The translations under genes and the position numbers were made by a program. 64,000 nucleotides of DNA from Streptomyces griseoviridis (GTDB taxonomy: Bacteria; Actinomycetota; Actinomycetes; Streptomycetales; Streptomycetaceae): positions 62,001 through 126,000 of the forward strand of contig BMSM01000010.1 in NCBI GenBank assembly GCA_014649155.1. The letters run 5' to 3'. Below the pieces are notes generated by a model. That model was not told where the DNA came from and made no database searches. It saw only the letters and a program-made list of their open reading frames with translations. Of this stretch, positions 40,757 to 49,390 are shown one piece after another (position 1 is the stretch's first letter; each line of letters starts with the position of its first letter).

Positions 40757-41884
40757 ATGACCACTGACGTCACAATCATCGGCGCCGGGCTCGGCGGCCT
40801 CACGCTCGCCCGTGTCCTGCACCTGAACGGCATACCGGTCACCGTCCACGAGGCCGAGCCCTCCCCGGCCGCCCGGGCGCAGGGCGGCATGCTCGACATC
40901 CACGAGGACACCGGACAGCCCGCCCTGGCGGCGGCCGGCCTGACCGAGGAGTTCCGTGGTCTGGTCCTGGCCGGCCGCCAGGCCGTCCGCGTCCTCGACA
41001 CCGACGGGACCGTCCTGTTCGACAAGGCCGACGACGGCACCGGGGGCCGCCCCGAGGTGCAGCGCGGCGAACTGCGGCAGATCCTCCTCGACTCGCTCCC
41101 GGCGGGCACCGTCCGGTGGGGCCGCAAGGCCGCCGGCGTCCGAGCGCTCGGCGGTGGCCGCAACGAGGTGACCTTCGCCGACGGCTCCACCCTCGTCACC
41201 GGCCTGCTGGTCGGCGCGGACGGCGCCTGGTCACGGGTCCGTCCGCTGCTCTCCGACGCCACCCCCGAGTACACCGGCAAGTCGGTCGTCGAGACCTACC
41301 TCTTCGACGCCCCGGTGCGGCATCCGGCCGCCGCCGCCGCGGTGGGCGGCGGCTCGATGATGGCGCTCGCCCCCGGCCGGGAGATCTTCGCCCACCGGGA
41401 ACGGGACGACACGCTCCACGCCTACCTGGGGCTGGCCGAGCCGCTCGACTGGTTCGACGCCGTCGACTTCACCGACCCGGCCGCGGCCGCCGCCCGGATC
41501 GCGAAGGAGTTCGACGGCTGGGCGCCGCAACTCACCGAGCTGATCACCGGCGCCGACTCCGCTCCGGTCCTGCGCCCCCTGTACGCGCTGCCGGCCGGAC
41601 ACCGGTGGGAGCGGGTGCCGGGGGTGACCCTGCTCGGCGACGCCGCCCACCTGTTGCCGCCGAACGGCGAGGGCGCCAACCTCGCCATGCTCGACGGAGC
41701 CGAACTCGGCGGGGCGCTCGCCGCGCACCCCGGCGACCCGGAGGCCGCGCTCACCGCGTACGAGGCGGCCCTGTTCCCGCGCAGCGCCCGCGCCGCCACC
41801 CTCGGCGGCCCCGACGCCCACGGGACCGACCCCGACAGCGGCACCATCCATGACCTGGTCGCCGCGTTCACCGGGGACGAGTAG
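40757..41884 (+). CDS. TetX-like FAD-dependent monooxygenase
   Basis: 375 aa. FAD motifs are GAGLGGLTLARVLHLNG, GADGAWSRVR and GDAAHLLPPNGEGANLAMLDGAELG. The segment GGMLDIHEDTGQPALAAAGL closely follows the TetX pattern GGTLDLHKGSGQ...AGL, placing it in the TetX-like subgroup of aromatic-ring hydroxylases. Such enzymes hydroxylate tetracyclines or other polycyclic aromatics. The true substrate here is unknown and resistance should not be assumed. The upstream gap has tandem and palindromic repeats. It is convergent with the secreted esterase gene. Confidence 0.85.
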   Translation: MTTDVTIIGAGLGGLTLARVLHLNGIPVTVHEAEPSPAARAQGGMLDIHEDTGQPALAAAGLTEEFRGLVLAGRQAVRVLDTDGTVLFDKADDGTGGRPEVQRGELRQILLDSLPAGTVRWGRKAAGVRALGGGRNEVTFADGSTLVTGLLVGADGAWSRVRPLLSDATPEYTGKSVVETYLFDAPVRHPAAAAAVGGGSMMALAPGREIFAHRERDDTLHAYLGLAEPLDWFDAVDFTDPAAAAARIAKEFDGWAPQLTELITGADSAPVLRPLYALPAGHRWERVPGVTLLGDAAHLLPPNGEGANLAMLDGAELGGALAAHPGDPEAALTAYEAALFPRSARAATLGGPDAHGTDPDSGTIHDLVAAFTGDE

Positions 41885-41891
41885 CCCACCG

Positions 41892-41936
41892 CCCGGCTCC
41901 GCCCCGCCCTCCGTACCGGCGCGGGGCGGGGCCGGG
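41892..41936. terminator. bidirectional hairpin between convergent genes
   Basis: A 16-bp stem with one wobble pair (41892-41907 against 41921-41936) and a 13-nt loop lies just past the TetX-like stop and before the esterase stop on the other strand. Confidence 0.7.
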
Positions 41937-41946
41937 GGCACCCGGC

Positions 41947-43197
41947 TCACCAGTTCTTGTACGCCACCTCCCCGAGGCCGCAGAAGGTGCAGCCGGCGCT
42001 CAGGAAGTCCTCGGTGCGGCGGAACTCCTCGTCGGCCAGGTGCCATCGCAGCCACGCGGTGATGATGTGCCGGGCGTTGCGCGTGGCGTAGAGGTGGTCG
42101 GTGCCGTCGAGGACGTTGAACCAGACCGGGACGTCGGTGTTGGCGTAGTCCCGACGCACGTTGGAGGTGGCGAAGTCCTCGTCCCCGCCGATGTAGAGGG
42201 CGGGATGGCGCAGGCTGTCCGGCCCGTTGCCGTCGAAGGAGCCGCCGGCCACGTGGACCGTGGTGTCCAGCCGGGGATCGTCCGCCGCGTCGAACGTCCC
42301 GATCGAGCCGCGCGAATGGCCCCCGAAGGCCACTTCGGAGAGATCGAGGTCCTGGTACAGCGGGCCGCCGGACCGGGCGTTCTCGTCCTCCAGCCAGTCG
42401 AGGGCGTCGACCATGTAGGCACCGCTGCTGGAGGAGACCTCGCTGTAGACGACGAATCCGTGCGACGCCCACAGGCGCAGCATGTCCTCGTAGGCGGCCG
42501 GGTCGGACCCCGCGCCCGGCCCCCAGACGAACACCGGGTGGTCCACGCCGTCCCGCCCGGCGTCGGCCGGGTGCACCAGCCACCCGTCGCCGCCCGGCCC
42601 GGCGGACCGGTCGACGGCCACCGCGTACGGGCCGGGCGCGGTGACGTCGGAGACCGGGGGCAGTGAACCGGCCGGGGGATCGGCCGGCCCCCCGCCGCCC
42701 GCCGCCTCGACCCGTACGTCGTCCACGGTCAGGGTCTCCAGCACACTGTTCGCGGCCAGGGAGAACCGCAGCCGCAGCTGGTGGCCGTCGACCGAGGCCG
42801 GCAGCCGGAACGAGGCCGTGCCGGTCGCGTCGCGCGCCACCTCCAGCGCCGTGTACGACCCGCCGTCGACCGAGTAGGCGGCCGTGAAGGTCTCCCCGAG
42901 GTCCAGCCCGGACGTCGCCCGGGTGTACGACACCGTCACCTCCCCGTACCCGGCCAGGTCGATCGGCGCGGAGGTCAGGGCCGGGTCGGCGAACAGGGAA
43001 CCGCTCAGCCGCGCGCCGTAGGCGCCGGTGCCGACGGACCCGGAGGCGGTGAAGGTGCCCAGCCCGTCGGAGAAGTCCTCGCTGTAGACGGGGGTGGCGG
43101 CGGCAGCGGGGAGCGTGACCGCCCCGGCGGTGCCCGCGGCCAGGACGACGACGGCCGCGGCGGCGGACAGGAGCGGGTGCCGGCGTGTGCGAGACAT
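41947..43197 (-). CDS. secreted alpha/beta hydrolase (esterase/cutinase-like) with N-terminal beta-sandwich
   Basis: 416 aa. A Sec signal (RRHPLLSAAAAVVVLAAGTAGAVTLPAAAA) precedes a ~140-residue beta-sandwich (YSEDFSDGLGTFTASGSVGTGAYGARL...TVDDVRVEAAGG), then a hydrolase domain. The nucleophile elbow is GHSRGSIGTF (Ser near 290), with HPVFVWGPGAGSDPAAY before it and a C-terminal His in DGTDHLYATRNARHI. Two late Cys (GCTFCG) could form a disulfide. It resembles secreted dienelactone-hydrolase/PETase-type esterases acting on polymers or esters. The substrate is unknown. Confidence 0.8.
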   Translation of the reverse strand: MSRTRRHPLLSAAAAVVVLAAGTAGAVTLPAAAATPVYSEDFSDGLGTFTASGSVGTGAYGARLSGSLFADPALTSAPIDLAGYGEVTVSYTRATSGLDLGETFTAAYSVDGGSYTALEVARDATGTASFRLPASVDGHQLRLRFSLAANSVLETLTVDDVRVEAAGGGGPADPPAGSLPPVSDVTAPGPYAVAVDRSAGPGGDGWLVHPADAGRDGVDHPVFVWGPGAGSDPAAYEDMLRLWASHGFVVYSEVSSSSGAYMVDALDWLEDENARSGGPLYQDLDLSEVAFGGHSRGSIGTFDAADDPRLDTTVHVAGGSFDGNGPDSLRHPALYIGGDEDFATSNVRRDYANTDVPVWFNVLDGTDHLYATRNARHIITAWLRWHLADEEFRRTEDFLSAGCTFCGLGEVAYKNW

Positions 43198-43374
43198 GGG
43201 GAGTTCCCTTCTGGCCGCGCCGGTCGTCCATCCCGGCGCGGGACCGGATCGATTGCCAGGGCGTACCGGTCCCGGTCACGGCCGGCGAGGGACGCTCCGG
43301 GAGCGGACCCGGCCGATTCAAGCGGCGTCCGGGCCCGCGGCAATCAGGGGAATCACCGGCCGTCGCGGCCCACC

Positions 43375-43612
43375 CCGCCGGGTCCGGTCACCCCGCACGC
43401 CTCGCCGGGGTCCGCCGCCCGGCACCAGCCCCCCGTGCCGGACGCATTCCGCCGGGTGCGGTCGCTTCGCACGCCTCGCCGGGGTTTGCCGTCCGGCACC
43501 AGCCCCCGGTGCCGGACGTATTCCGCCGGGTCCGGTCGCCCCGCACGCTCTGCCGGGGTCCGCCGCCCGGCACCAGCCCCCTTTGCCGGACGCATCCCGG
43601 CGGGTGCGGCGC
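43375..43612. repeat. 74-bp tandem repeat array (three full units plus a partial fourth), each with a hairpin
   Basis: Units are 43375-43448, 43449-43522 and 43523-43596, all exactly 74 bp, then a partial copy. Each holds a hairpin: CCGGCAC at 43419, 43493 and 43567, pairing with GTGCCGG (TGCCGG in unit 3) 16 bp further on. Units differ at about ten positions. Since 74 is not a multiple of 3, any reading frame shifts each unit, so the array is not coding. It fills the gap between the secreted esterase start and the VOC gene start. Function unknown. Confidence 0.85.
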
Positions 43613-43672
43613 ACCCCCACCGCTAGCCTGGTCAGCCCCGCCCGTCCCAGCGACCTCTCCGGAGCACACCCC

Positions 43673-44059
43673 ATGAAGATCCACCTCACCAGCGTCTTCG
43701 TCGACGACCAGGAGGCGGCGCTGCGCTTCTACACCGACGTGCTGGGCTTCGTGACGAAACACGACGTCCCGATGGGCGCCGACCGGTGGCTGACCGTGGT
43801 CTCGCCCGAGGACCCCGACGGCACCGAACTGCTGCTGGAGCCCTCCGGGCACCCCGCGGTGGCGCCGTACAAGGAGGCCCTGGTCCGCGACGGCATCCCG
43901 GCCGCGTCCTTCGCCGTGGACGACGTACCGGCGGAGTACCGGCGGCTGCGCGGCCTCGGGGTGCGCTTCACCCAGGAGCCGCTGACGGCCGGGCCGGTCA
44001 CCACCGCCGTCCTGGACGACACCTGCGGCAACCTGATCCAGCTCATGCACAGCGCGTAG
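43673..44059 (+). CDS. VOC superfamily (glyoxalase/dioxygenase-fold) protein
   Basis: 128 aa. The N-terminal half KIHLTSVFVDDQEAALRFYTDVLGFVTKHDVPMG and the C-terminal VLDDTCGNLIQLMH are the standard glyoxalase-type signatures, with metal-ligand positions His4 and the Glu of TELLLEP in the first half. Small proteins of this type bind metals and act as lyases, dioxygenases or antibiotic-binding proteins. The 74-bp repeat array stands directly upstream. The substrate is unknown. Confidence 0.85.
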   Translation: MKIHLTSVFVDDQEAALRFYTDVLGFVTKHDVPMGADRWLTVVSPEDPDGTELLLEPSGHPAVAPYKEALVRDGIPAASFAVDDVPAEYRRLRGLGVRFTQEPLTAGPVTTAVLDDTCGNLIQLMHSA

Positions 44060-44144
44060 TCCCGCCGGCCGCCCCGGCCACCCGGGGCACCAGCAGCCGG
44101 CCGGCCGCCGGCGAGCAGTTCCGCGTGCGTCCCCGTGGCCCGGA

Positions 44145-44282
44145 CCGGGCCAGCGACTCGCGCTCGGAGAAGTCGAGGGACTCCTGGAGCCGTTCGACGG
44201 AGATGTTGGAGGCGGCGATGTGCCGGACCTTGCCCGCCCGGACCAGTGCGTCGAGTGCGCCGAGGATCTCCTCGACGGGGTA
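44145..44282 (-). pseudogene. internal fragment of an aldo/keto reductase in inverted orientation
   Basis: On the minus strand, 46 codons read YPVEEILGALDALVRAGKVRH...SNISVERLQESLDFSERESLAR, the mid-part of an aldo/keto reductase (helix, strand and helix before the NADPH region). On the plus strand, the downstream part of such an enzyme starts at 44292 with ALQPHYNLVSRDTYEGAL. In an intact gene these would be consecutive on one strand. The piece has therefore been inverted, and the N-terminal third is gone. Confidence 0.78.
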
Positions 44283-44291
44283 CCTCGGGCC

Positions 44292-44702
44292 GCCCTCCAG
44301 CCGCACTACAACCTGGTCTCGCGCGACACCTACGAGGGCGCCCTGCGCGACGTCGCCGAACGGGCCGGCCTGGCCGCCGTGCCGTACTACGCGCTGGCGT
44401 CCGGCTTCCTCACCGGCAAGTACCGCCCCGGCGCCGAGGTGGACAGCGCGCGGGCCGGGCGCGCCGCCCAGCACCTGACGACCGAGCGCGGACAGCGGGT
44501 GCTGGCCGCGCTGGACGAGGTCGCCCAGGCGCACGACGCCCCCGTCGCGACGGTCGCCCTGGCCTGGCTCGCCGCCCAGCCCACGGTGACCGCCCCCATC
44601 GCCTCGGCCCGCACGGTCGAACAGCTCCCCGCCCTGCTGGGCGTGGCCGGGCTGCGGCTGACCGACGCGGAACTGGCGGACCTGACCAGCGCCTCCGCAT
44701 GA
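44292..44702 (+). pseudogene. C-terminal fragment of an aldo/keto reductase
   Basis: About 136 codons match the C-terminal half of an aldo/keto reductase: ALQPHYNLVSRDTYEGALRDV, VPYYALASGFLTGKYRPG, VATVALAWLAAQPTVTAPIASARTVEQL, ending in LADLTSASA. An upstream in-frame ATG (44220) would translate the reverse complement of the inverted piece and add a non-native N terminus (CVECAEDLLDGVP). The catalytic Asp/Tyr/Lys region is missing, so the product cannot be an active reductase. Confidence 0.8.
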
Positions 44703-44815
44703 CCCCGCGTACGCCGGTCTCCGGGGGCGCGCGACGGCCGCCGCGCTCCCCTTGTCGTTCGCCGGCGCGGCCGGGTGGGCATCCACTCCGGGAGCCCCAC
44801 GACCGAGGAGACCGC

Positions 44816-46282
44816 ATGATCCGTACCGGCGAGCAGTACAAGCAGTCCCTCTCTCCCGACCGGCGGATCCGCGTCGACGGCGAACGCGTCACGGACGTCA
44901 CCGCCCACCCCCAGTTCGCGCCCGCCGTCGGCATCCGCGCCCGCATCCACGACCTCGCGCACGAGGCCGCCACCCGCGACGTCATGTCCTACGCCGACCC
45001 GGAGACCGGCGAACGCCACGCCGTCGCGAACAGACCGCCGCTCACCCAGCGGGACTGGCACGACAAGCGCGCCGCCGTCGACACCGTGCTCGACACGGCC
45101 CGCGGCGTCGTCACCCGGGTCGGCGACGAGACCGTCGGCGAGATGTGGTCGCTGCGCGACGCCCAGGACGTCCTCGACGGGCTGGACCCCCGCTTCTCCG
45201 GCAACATCCGCCGGCACATCGCCCGCACGGTCACCGACGACCTGTTCCACGTCTCCGCCGACACCGACCCCAAGGGCGACCGCTCCAGACGCCCCCAGGA
45301 CCAGGACCCGGACATGCTGCTGCGCGTGGTCCGCGAGACCGGCCGCGGCATCGTGGTGCGCGGCGCCAAGTACGAGACCGCCGCGGCCTACGCGAACCAG
45401 GCGTTCGTCAAACCCGCCGTCGCCGACTGGGGCGGCACCGAACGCTCCGACTACGCCGTCGGGTTCATCTGCGACATGAACGCCGAGGGCCTGACCTTCC
45501 TCTGCCGCACCGGGTTCGCCGGACGCGGCAGCGCCGAGGACTACCCCCTGTCCCACCGCGTCGACGAGATCGACACCCTGGTGGTCTTCGACGACGTCGA
45601 GATCCCCTGGGAGGACGTGCTCTTCTACCGCGACACCCGGGCCGCCGCCCTGCTCCGCACCACCCTGCACCGCTACTCGGCGCTGCCCTTCACCCACCGC
45701 ACCCTGCGCCTGGCGGACCTCATGATCGGCGCCGCGCTGTGGAACGTACGGCAGACCGGCCTGGAGAACCTCCAGGGCGTACGGGAGAAACTGGCCCGGC
45801 TCGCCTGCTGGCGCGAGGGCATCAACGCCCACCTCACCGCGGCCATAGCCCTGGGCACCCGGTCACCCGGCGGGCTGTGCATGCCGGACCAGTCCCTGCT
45901 GTACTCCGGACGCGTCCTGGCGTCCGCGCAGCTGCCCGAGATGATGCACCTGGCGCGGGAGCTGTGCGGCGGCCAGGTCTGCGTCACCCCGGACGCGGCG
46001 GCCTTCGCCGACCCCGAGACCGGCGGCTGGCTGCGGAAGTTCTACTCGGTCAACGACACCTGGCTGGCCGACGACCGGCGCCGGCTCCTCGCCTTCGCCC
46101 GCGACCTGCTCAACTCCGACTACGCCGGGCACCGCCTCACCTTCCAGCTCTTCGCCCAGGGACCGCCCTTCGCCCACCTCTCGGCCGTCTACCACGCCTT
46201 CGACTGGGAGGGCCCGCTCGACCTGGTCCGCGACGCGGCCGGCCTCTCCGACCGGGTACGGGGGACCGGCCGGCCCACGTGA
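44816..46282 (+). CDS. 4-hydroxyphenylacetate 3-hydroxylase (HpaB)-family flavin monooxygenase
   Basis: 488 aa, usual length for the reduced-flavin oxygenase component. It starts MIRTGEQYKQSL, shows DRRIRVDGERVTDVTAHP, the central RGIVVRGAKYETAAAYANQAFVKP and VVFDDVEIPWEDVLFYRD, and ends with the helical C-terminal domain. The family uses FADH2 from a separate reductase to ortho-hydroxylate phenols or attack related substrates. No reductase gene is adjacent. The RBS GAGGAG lies 5 nt before the ATG. It follows the broken aldo/keto reductase and precedes helR. Confidence 0.85.
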   Translation: MIRTGEQYKQSLSPDRRIRVDGERVTDVTAHPQFAPAVGIRARIHDLAHEAATRDVMSYADPETGERHAVANRPPLTQRDWHDKRAAVDTVLDTARGVVTRVGDETVGEMWSLRDAQDVLDGLDPRFSGNIRRHIARTVTDDLFHVSADTDPKGDRSRRPQDQDPDMLLRVVRETGRGIVVRGAKYETAAAYANQAFVKPAVADWGGTERSDYAVGFICDMNAEGLTFLCRTGFAGRGSAEDYPLSHRVDEIDTLVVFDDVEIPWEDVLFYRDTRAAALLRTTLHRYSALPFTHRTLRLADLMIGAALWNVRQTGLENLQGVREKLARLACWREGINAHLTAAIALGTRSPGGLCMPDQSLLYSGRVLASAQLPEMMHLARELCGGQVCVTPDAAAFADPETGGWLRKFYSVNDTWLADDRRRLLAFARDLLNSDYAGHRLTFQLFAQGPPFAHLSAVYHAFDWEGPLDLVRDAAGLSDRVRGTGRPT

Positions 46283-46424
46283 CCGGCGTCCGCCAAGGGG
46301 TGTGGATCGACTTCGCGGGGAGGCCCCGGCGCGCACGCGGCACGGAACGGACACCGCGGCTGCGTGAGGGAGACGGCGAGGGGGACCACCCGCTCCTCGC
46401 CACTCTCAACGTATAGCGCACCGG

Positions 46425-46444
46425 GGGGCTTGCGGCAAGGCCCC
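46425..46444 (+). promoter_or_regulatory. rifamycin-associated element (RAE) overlapping the helR promoter
   Basis: GGGGCTTGCGGCAAGGCCCC is identical to the conserved inverted repeat found upstream of rifamycin-resistance genes in actinomycetes. Here it extends to GGGGG/CCCCC. A -35-like TTGCGG (46431-46436) lies inside it and a -10-like CACAAT (46455-46460) follows after 18 bp, so the element would sit on the polymerase-binding site. Expression of the next gene should respond to rifamycins. Confidence 0.88.
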
Positions 46445-46583
46445 CGTCGTCCCGCACAATGACCGGCCTGAGCCCGTGACCTGCGAGAACGGCAGCCGCC
46501 GCATGCGTGTGCGATGGTCGATGACCAGGACGGCGGGCACGAACGCTCGATCCGCACCACCTACCGACGGAGCTGACCCGACC

Positions 46584-48752
46584 GTGAAACCGCTGACCGC
46601 CGGCGTGTTCGACCTCCCCGAACGCCTCGCCGCCAAGGCCGATCCGGCGCTGATCGAGGGCGACGAGCGGCACTTCGCGGCGCTCGCGCACTGCCTGGAA
46701 CGGACGATCGCGGACCTGTCCGACCGGCTCGCCGCCGCCCGCAAGGCCCCCGGCGGCCTAGGCCGGGAGGCCATGGACCGGGACACGGAGATCCACCGGC
46801 TCACCGCCCGCCTGCGCACCCTGAGCCGCTTCGGCCTCGATCTCTGCCTCGGCCACATGGCCGGCGCGGACGGCTCCGAGCCGGTGTACATCGGCCGGCT
46901 CGGCCTCACCGACGACACGGGCCGCCGGCTGCTGCTCGACTGGCGTTCCCCCGCCGCCGAACCGTTCTTCGGAGCCACCCACGCCCAGCCCATGGGGCTG
47001 GCCAGCCGCCGCCGCTACCGCTGGACCGACGGGCGGATCACCGACTACTGGGACGAGGTGTTCACCCCGGACGGCTTCGCCGGACACGCCGCGCTCGACG
47101 ACCAGTCCGCCTTCATCGCCAGCCTGGGCGGCACCCGCACCGAGCGGATGCGGGACGTCCTCGGCACCATCCAGGCCGACCAGGACGCCGTCATCCGCGC
47201 CGGCTCGCGCGGCACCCTCGTCGTCGACGGGGGGCCGGGCACCGGCAAGACCGTCGTGGCCCTGCACCGCTCCGCCTACCTCCTCCACTCCGACCCGCGC
47301 CTCGGGCACCGCAGGGGCGGCGTGCTGTTCGTCGGCCCGCACCGGCCCTACCTCTCCTACGTCGCCGACGTCCTGCCCAGCCTCGGCGAGGAGGGCGTGC
47401 AGACCTGCGTCCTGCGGGACCTGGTCGCCGAGGGCGCCGGCGCCGGCGTCGAGACCGACCCGGAGGCGGCCCGGCTGAAGTCCTCCGCGGACCTGGTGAA
47501 GGCGATCGAGACGGCCGTCAGGTTCTACGAGGAACCCCCCACCGAGGGCATGACGGTCACCACCCCCTGGAACGACATTTCGCTCACCGCCGGGGACTGG
47601 GCCGCGGCGTTCGACGCGGCGGAACCCGGCACCCCGCACAACGAGGCCCGCGCCCAGGTCTGGGAGGAACTGCTCACCCTCCTGGAGGACAAGCACGACG
47701 GCGACGCCCCGCCCGAGCAGCTGCGCAGGGCGCTGACGCGGAACCGGGAGCTGCGCACCGCCTTCGACCGCTCCTGGCCCCTGCTGGAGGCCGCCGACCT
47801 CGTCGGGGACCTGTGGACCGTCCCCGCGTACCTGCGGCTGTGCGCCCCCTGGCTCGGCCCGGACGACGTACGCCGCCTCCAGCGCGCCGACGCCCACGCC
47901 TGGACGGTGTCCGACCTGCCGCTGCTGGACGCGGCCCGGCACCGGCTCGGAGACCCGGAGACGGCCCGCCGCGCCCAGCGGCAGCGGGCCGCCCTCGCCG
48001 CGCAGCGCGCCCGCATGGACCAGGTCGTGGACAACCTGATCGCGGCGGTGGCCGACTCCGGGGCCGACGGCGACGAGGGGGAGGGCCTGGTGCGGATGCT
48101 GCGCGGCGAGGACGCGCGGGTCAGCCTGGTCGACGAGTCCGAGCTGGCCGTCGCCGACCCGGACCTGCTGGCCGGACCGTTCGCGCACGTCGTGGTGGAC
48201 GAGGCCCAGGAGCTGACCGACGCCGAGTGGCAGATGCTGCTGCTGCGCTGCCCGTCGCGCAGCTTCACCGTCGTCGGGGACCGCGCCCAGGCCCGGCACG
48301 GCTTCACCGAGTCCTGGCAGGAACGCCTCGCCCGGGTCGGCCTGGACCGGGTCCGCCTCGCCTCCCTCACCATCAACTACCGCACCCCGGCAGAGATCAT
48401 GGCGGAGGCCGAGCCGGTCATCCGGGCCGCGCTGCCGGACGCCAACGTGCCCACCTCGGTGCGCACCGGCGGCGTCCCCGTGATCCACGGTTCCACCGCC
48501 GACCTCGACACGGTCCTCGGCACCTGGCTCGCCGACCACCAGGAGGGGACCGCCTGCGTCATCGGCGCCCCCGCGTTCCGGGCCACGCCCCGCGTCCGGT
48601 CGCTCACGCCCGAGCTGGCCAAGGGGCTGGAGTTCGACCTGGTCGTCCTCGTCGACCCGGACGGCTTCGGCGCCGGGGTGCGAGGAGCCGTCGACCGCTA
48701 TGTCGCCATGACCCGCGCCACCCGGCAGCTGGTGGTCCTCACCGGCCCGTGA
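46584..48752 (+). CDS. helR: HelR, HelD-type RNA polymerase motor ATPase (rifamycin resistance)
   Basis: 722 aa from the GTG at 46584. In-frame ATGs at 46476 and later would add residues (TCENGSRRM...) unlike the family. N-terminal helices (DERHFAALAHCLERTIADLSDRL) precede Walker A GGPGTGKT (~216-223). Later come HVVVDEAQELTDAEWQMLL, TVVGDRAQARHGF, LTINYRTPAEIM, LAKGLEFDLVVLVDP and VDRYVAMTRATRQLVVL, UvrD-like motifs II-VI. HelR proteins push rifamycins off RNA polymerase and recycle stalled enzyme. The RAE upstream supports this assignment over plain HelD. A hairpin terminator follows. Confidence 0.9.
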   Translation: MKPLTAGVFDLPERLAAKADPALIEGDERHFAALAHCLERTIADLSDRLAAARKAPGGLGREAMDRDTEIHRLTARLRTLSRFGLDLCLGHMAGADGSEPVYIGRLGLTDDTGRRLLLDWRSPAAEPFFGATHAQPMGLASRRRYRWTDGRITDYWDEVFTPDGFAGHAALDDQSAFIASLGGTRTERMRDVLGTIQADQDAVIRAGSRGTLVVDGGPGTGKTVVALHRSAYLLHSDPRLGHRRGGVLFVGPHRPYLSYVADVLPSLGEEGVQTCVLRDLVAEGAGAGVETDPEAARLKSSADLVKAIETAVRFYEEPPTEGMTVTTPWNDISLTAGDWAAAFDAAEPGTPHNEARAQVWEELLTLLEDKHDGDAPPEQLRRALTRNRELRTAFDRSWPLLEAADLVGDLWTVPAYLRLCAPWLGPDDVRRLQRADAHAWTVSDLPLLDAARHRLGDPETARRAQRQRAALAAQRARMDQVVDNLIAAVADSGADGDEGEGLVRMLRGEDARVSLVDESELAVADPDLLAGPFAHVVVDEAQELTDAEWQMLLLRCPSRSFTVVGDRAQARHGFTESWQERLARVGLDRVRLASLTINYRTPAEIMAEAEPVIRAALPDANVPTSVRTGGVPVIHGSTADLDTVLGTWLADHQEGTACVIGAPAFRATPRVRSLTPELAKGLEFDLVVLVDPDGFGAGVRGAVDRYVAMTRATRQLVVLTGP

Positions 48753-48765
48753 CGGGCTCCCGGAC

Positions 48766-48790
48766 CCCGTCCGGGGCATGACCGGACGGG
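48766..48790 (+). terminator. hairpin terminator after helR
   Basis: CCCGTCCGG (48766-48774) pairs perfectly with CCGGACGGG (48782-48790) around a 7-nt loop, 14 bp behind the helR stop. Confidence 0.65.
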
Positions 48791-48882
48791 ACGGGAACTA
48801 TCGTAGGGGCGACAAGTGTTCTGGTCGCGCGGGATGCGACGGTGTTCCGCGCTCCACGGGGGAGTCGGACGGCGGTGGCGCA

Positions 48883-49374
48883 ATGGGTGAGGTCGAGGTC
48901 GAACCGGGCGGGGTGGCCGGTGGGCGAACGCTGTCCGGGGACGGTGCGGGCACCGGCGGAGGGGGGTGGCCGGAGAGCGGGGCGCGACGTCTGTCGGTGA
49001 CGTTCGAACCCGGCACGTTCCGGGTCGCGGACGCCCGGCACCTCGCGGTCCGGTACCTGGCCGCGTCCCTGGACGAACGGGCCGAGCCGTGGCCGGACCG
49101 GGTCGTGGAGGCCACCCAGCTGGTCGTCAGCGAGCTGGTCACCAACGCCGTCAAGTACGGATCGGGCCCCGTACGGCTCTCCCTGGCCATCGCCGACGGC
49201 ATGCTGTCGGTCACCGTGCGGGATGGATCGGCCACGCTGCCGGCGCAGCGGCCGGCCGATCCGGGCCGCGTCGGACAGCACGGCCTGGAGATCGTCGCGG
49301 CGCTGAGCGAGGAGCTCGACGTCCGCCGCGAACCCTTCGGCAAACGGGTCACCGCGCGGATCGCGCTGCGCTGA
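48883..49374 (+). CDS. RsbW-type anti-sigma factor / histidine-kinase-like ATPase
   Basis: 163 aa. After a ~40-residue Gly-rich start, the HATPase_c fold shows an N-box TQLVVSELVTNAVKYG and a G-box region DGSATLPAQ...GRVGQHGLEIVAALSEEL. Streptomyces encode many such small kinases that bind sigma factors or phosphorylate anti-anti-sigma proteins. The true start may be later, because the Gly-rich part is not conserved in the fold. It is convergent (16 bp) with a SpoIIE phosphatase gene, and the two could act on one partner-switching protein that is not in the window. Confidence 0.8.
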   Translation: MGEVEVEPGGVAGGRTLSGDGAGTGGGGWPESGARRLSVTFEPGTFRVADARHLAVRYLAASLDERAEPWPDRVVEATQLVVSELVTNAVKYGSGPVRLSLAIADGMLSVTVRDGSATLPAQRPADPGRVGQHGLEIVAALSEELDVRREPFGKRVTARIALR

Positions 49375-49390
49375 GCCGCCGGTGAAGGGG

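Noticed and set aside
43375..43612. CRISPR array
   Set aside because: The units are contiguous, diverged and without unique spacers, and no cas genes are near.
43353..44050. Minus-strand open frames across the 74-bp repeats as a repeat protein
   Set aside because: 74 is not a multiple of 3, so the peptide changes in each unit; no RBS or conserved pattern is seen.
44220..44291. ATG at 44220 as start of a short, complete aldo/keto reductase
   Set aside because: This part is the reverse complement of the gene's own middle section and does not encode a reductase N terminus.
46758..48779. Very long minus-strand open frame (over 670 codons) opposite helR
   Set aside because: Composition is the G/V/R-rich shadow typical of high-GC antisense frames, no domain is visible, and helR on the plus strand has full ATPase motifs.
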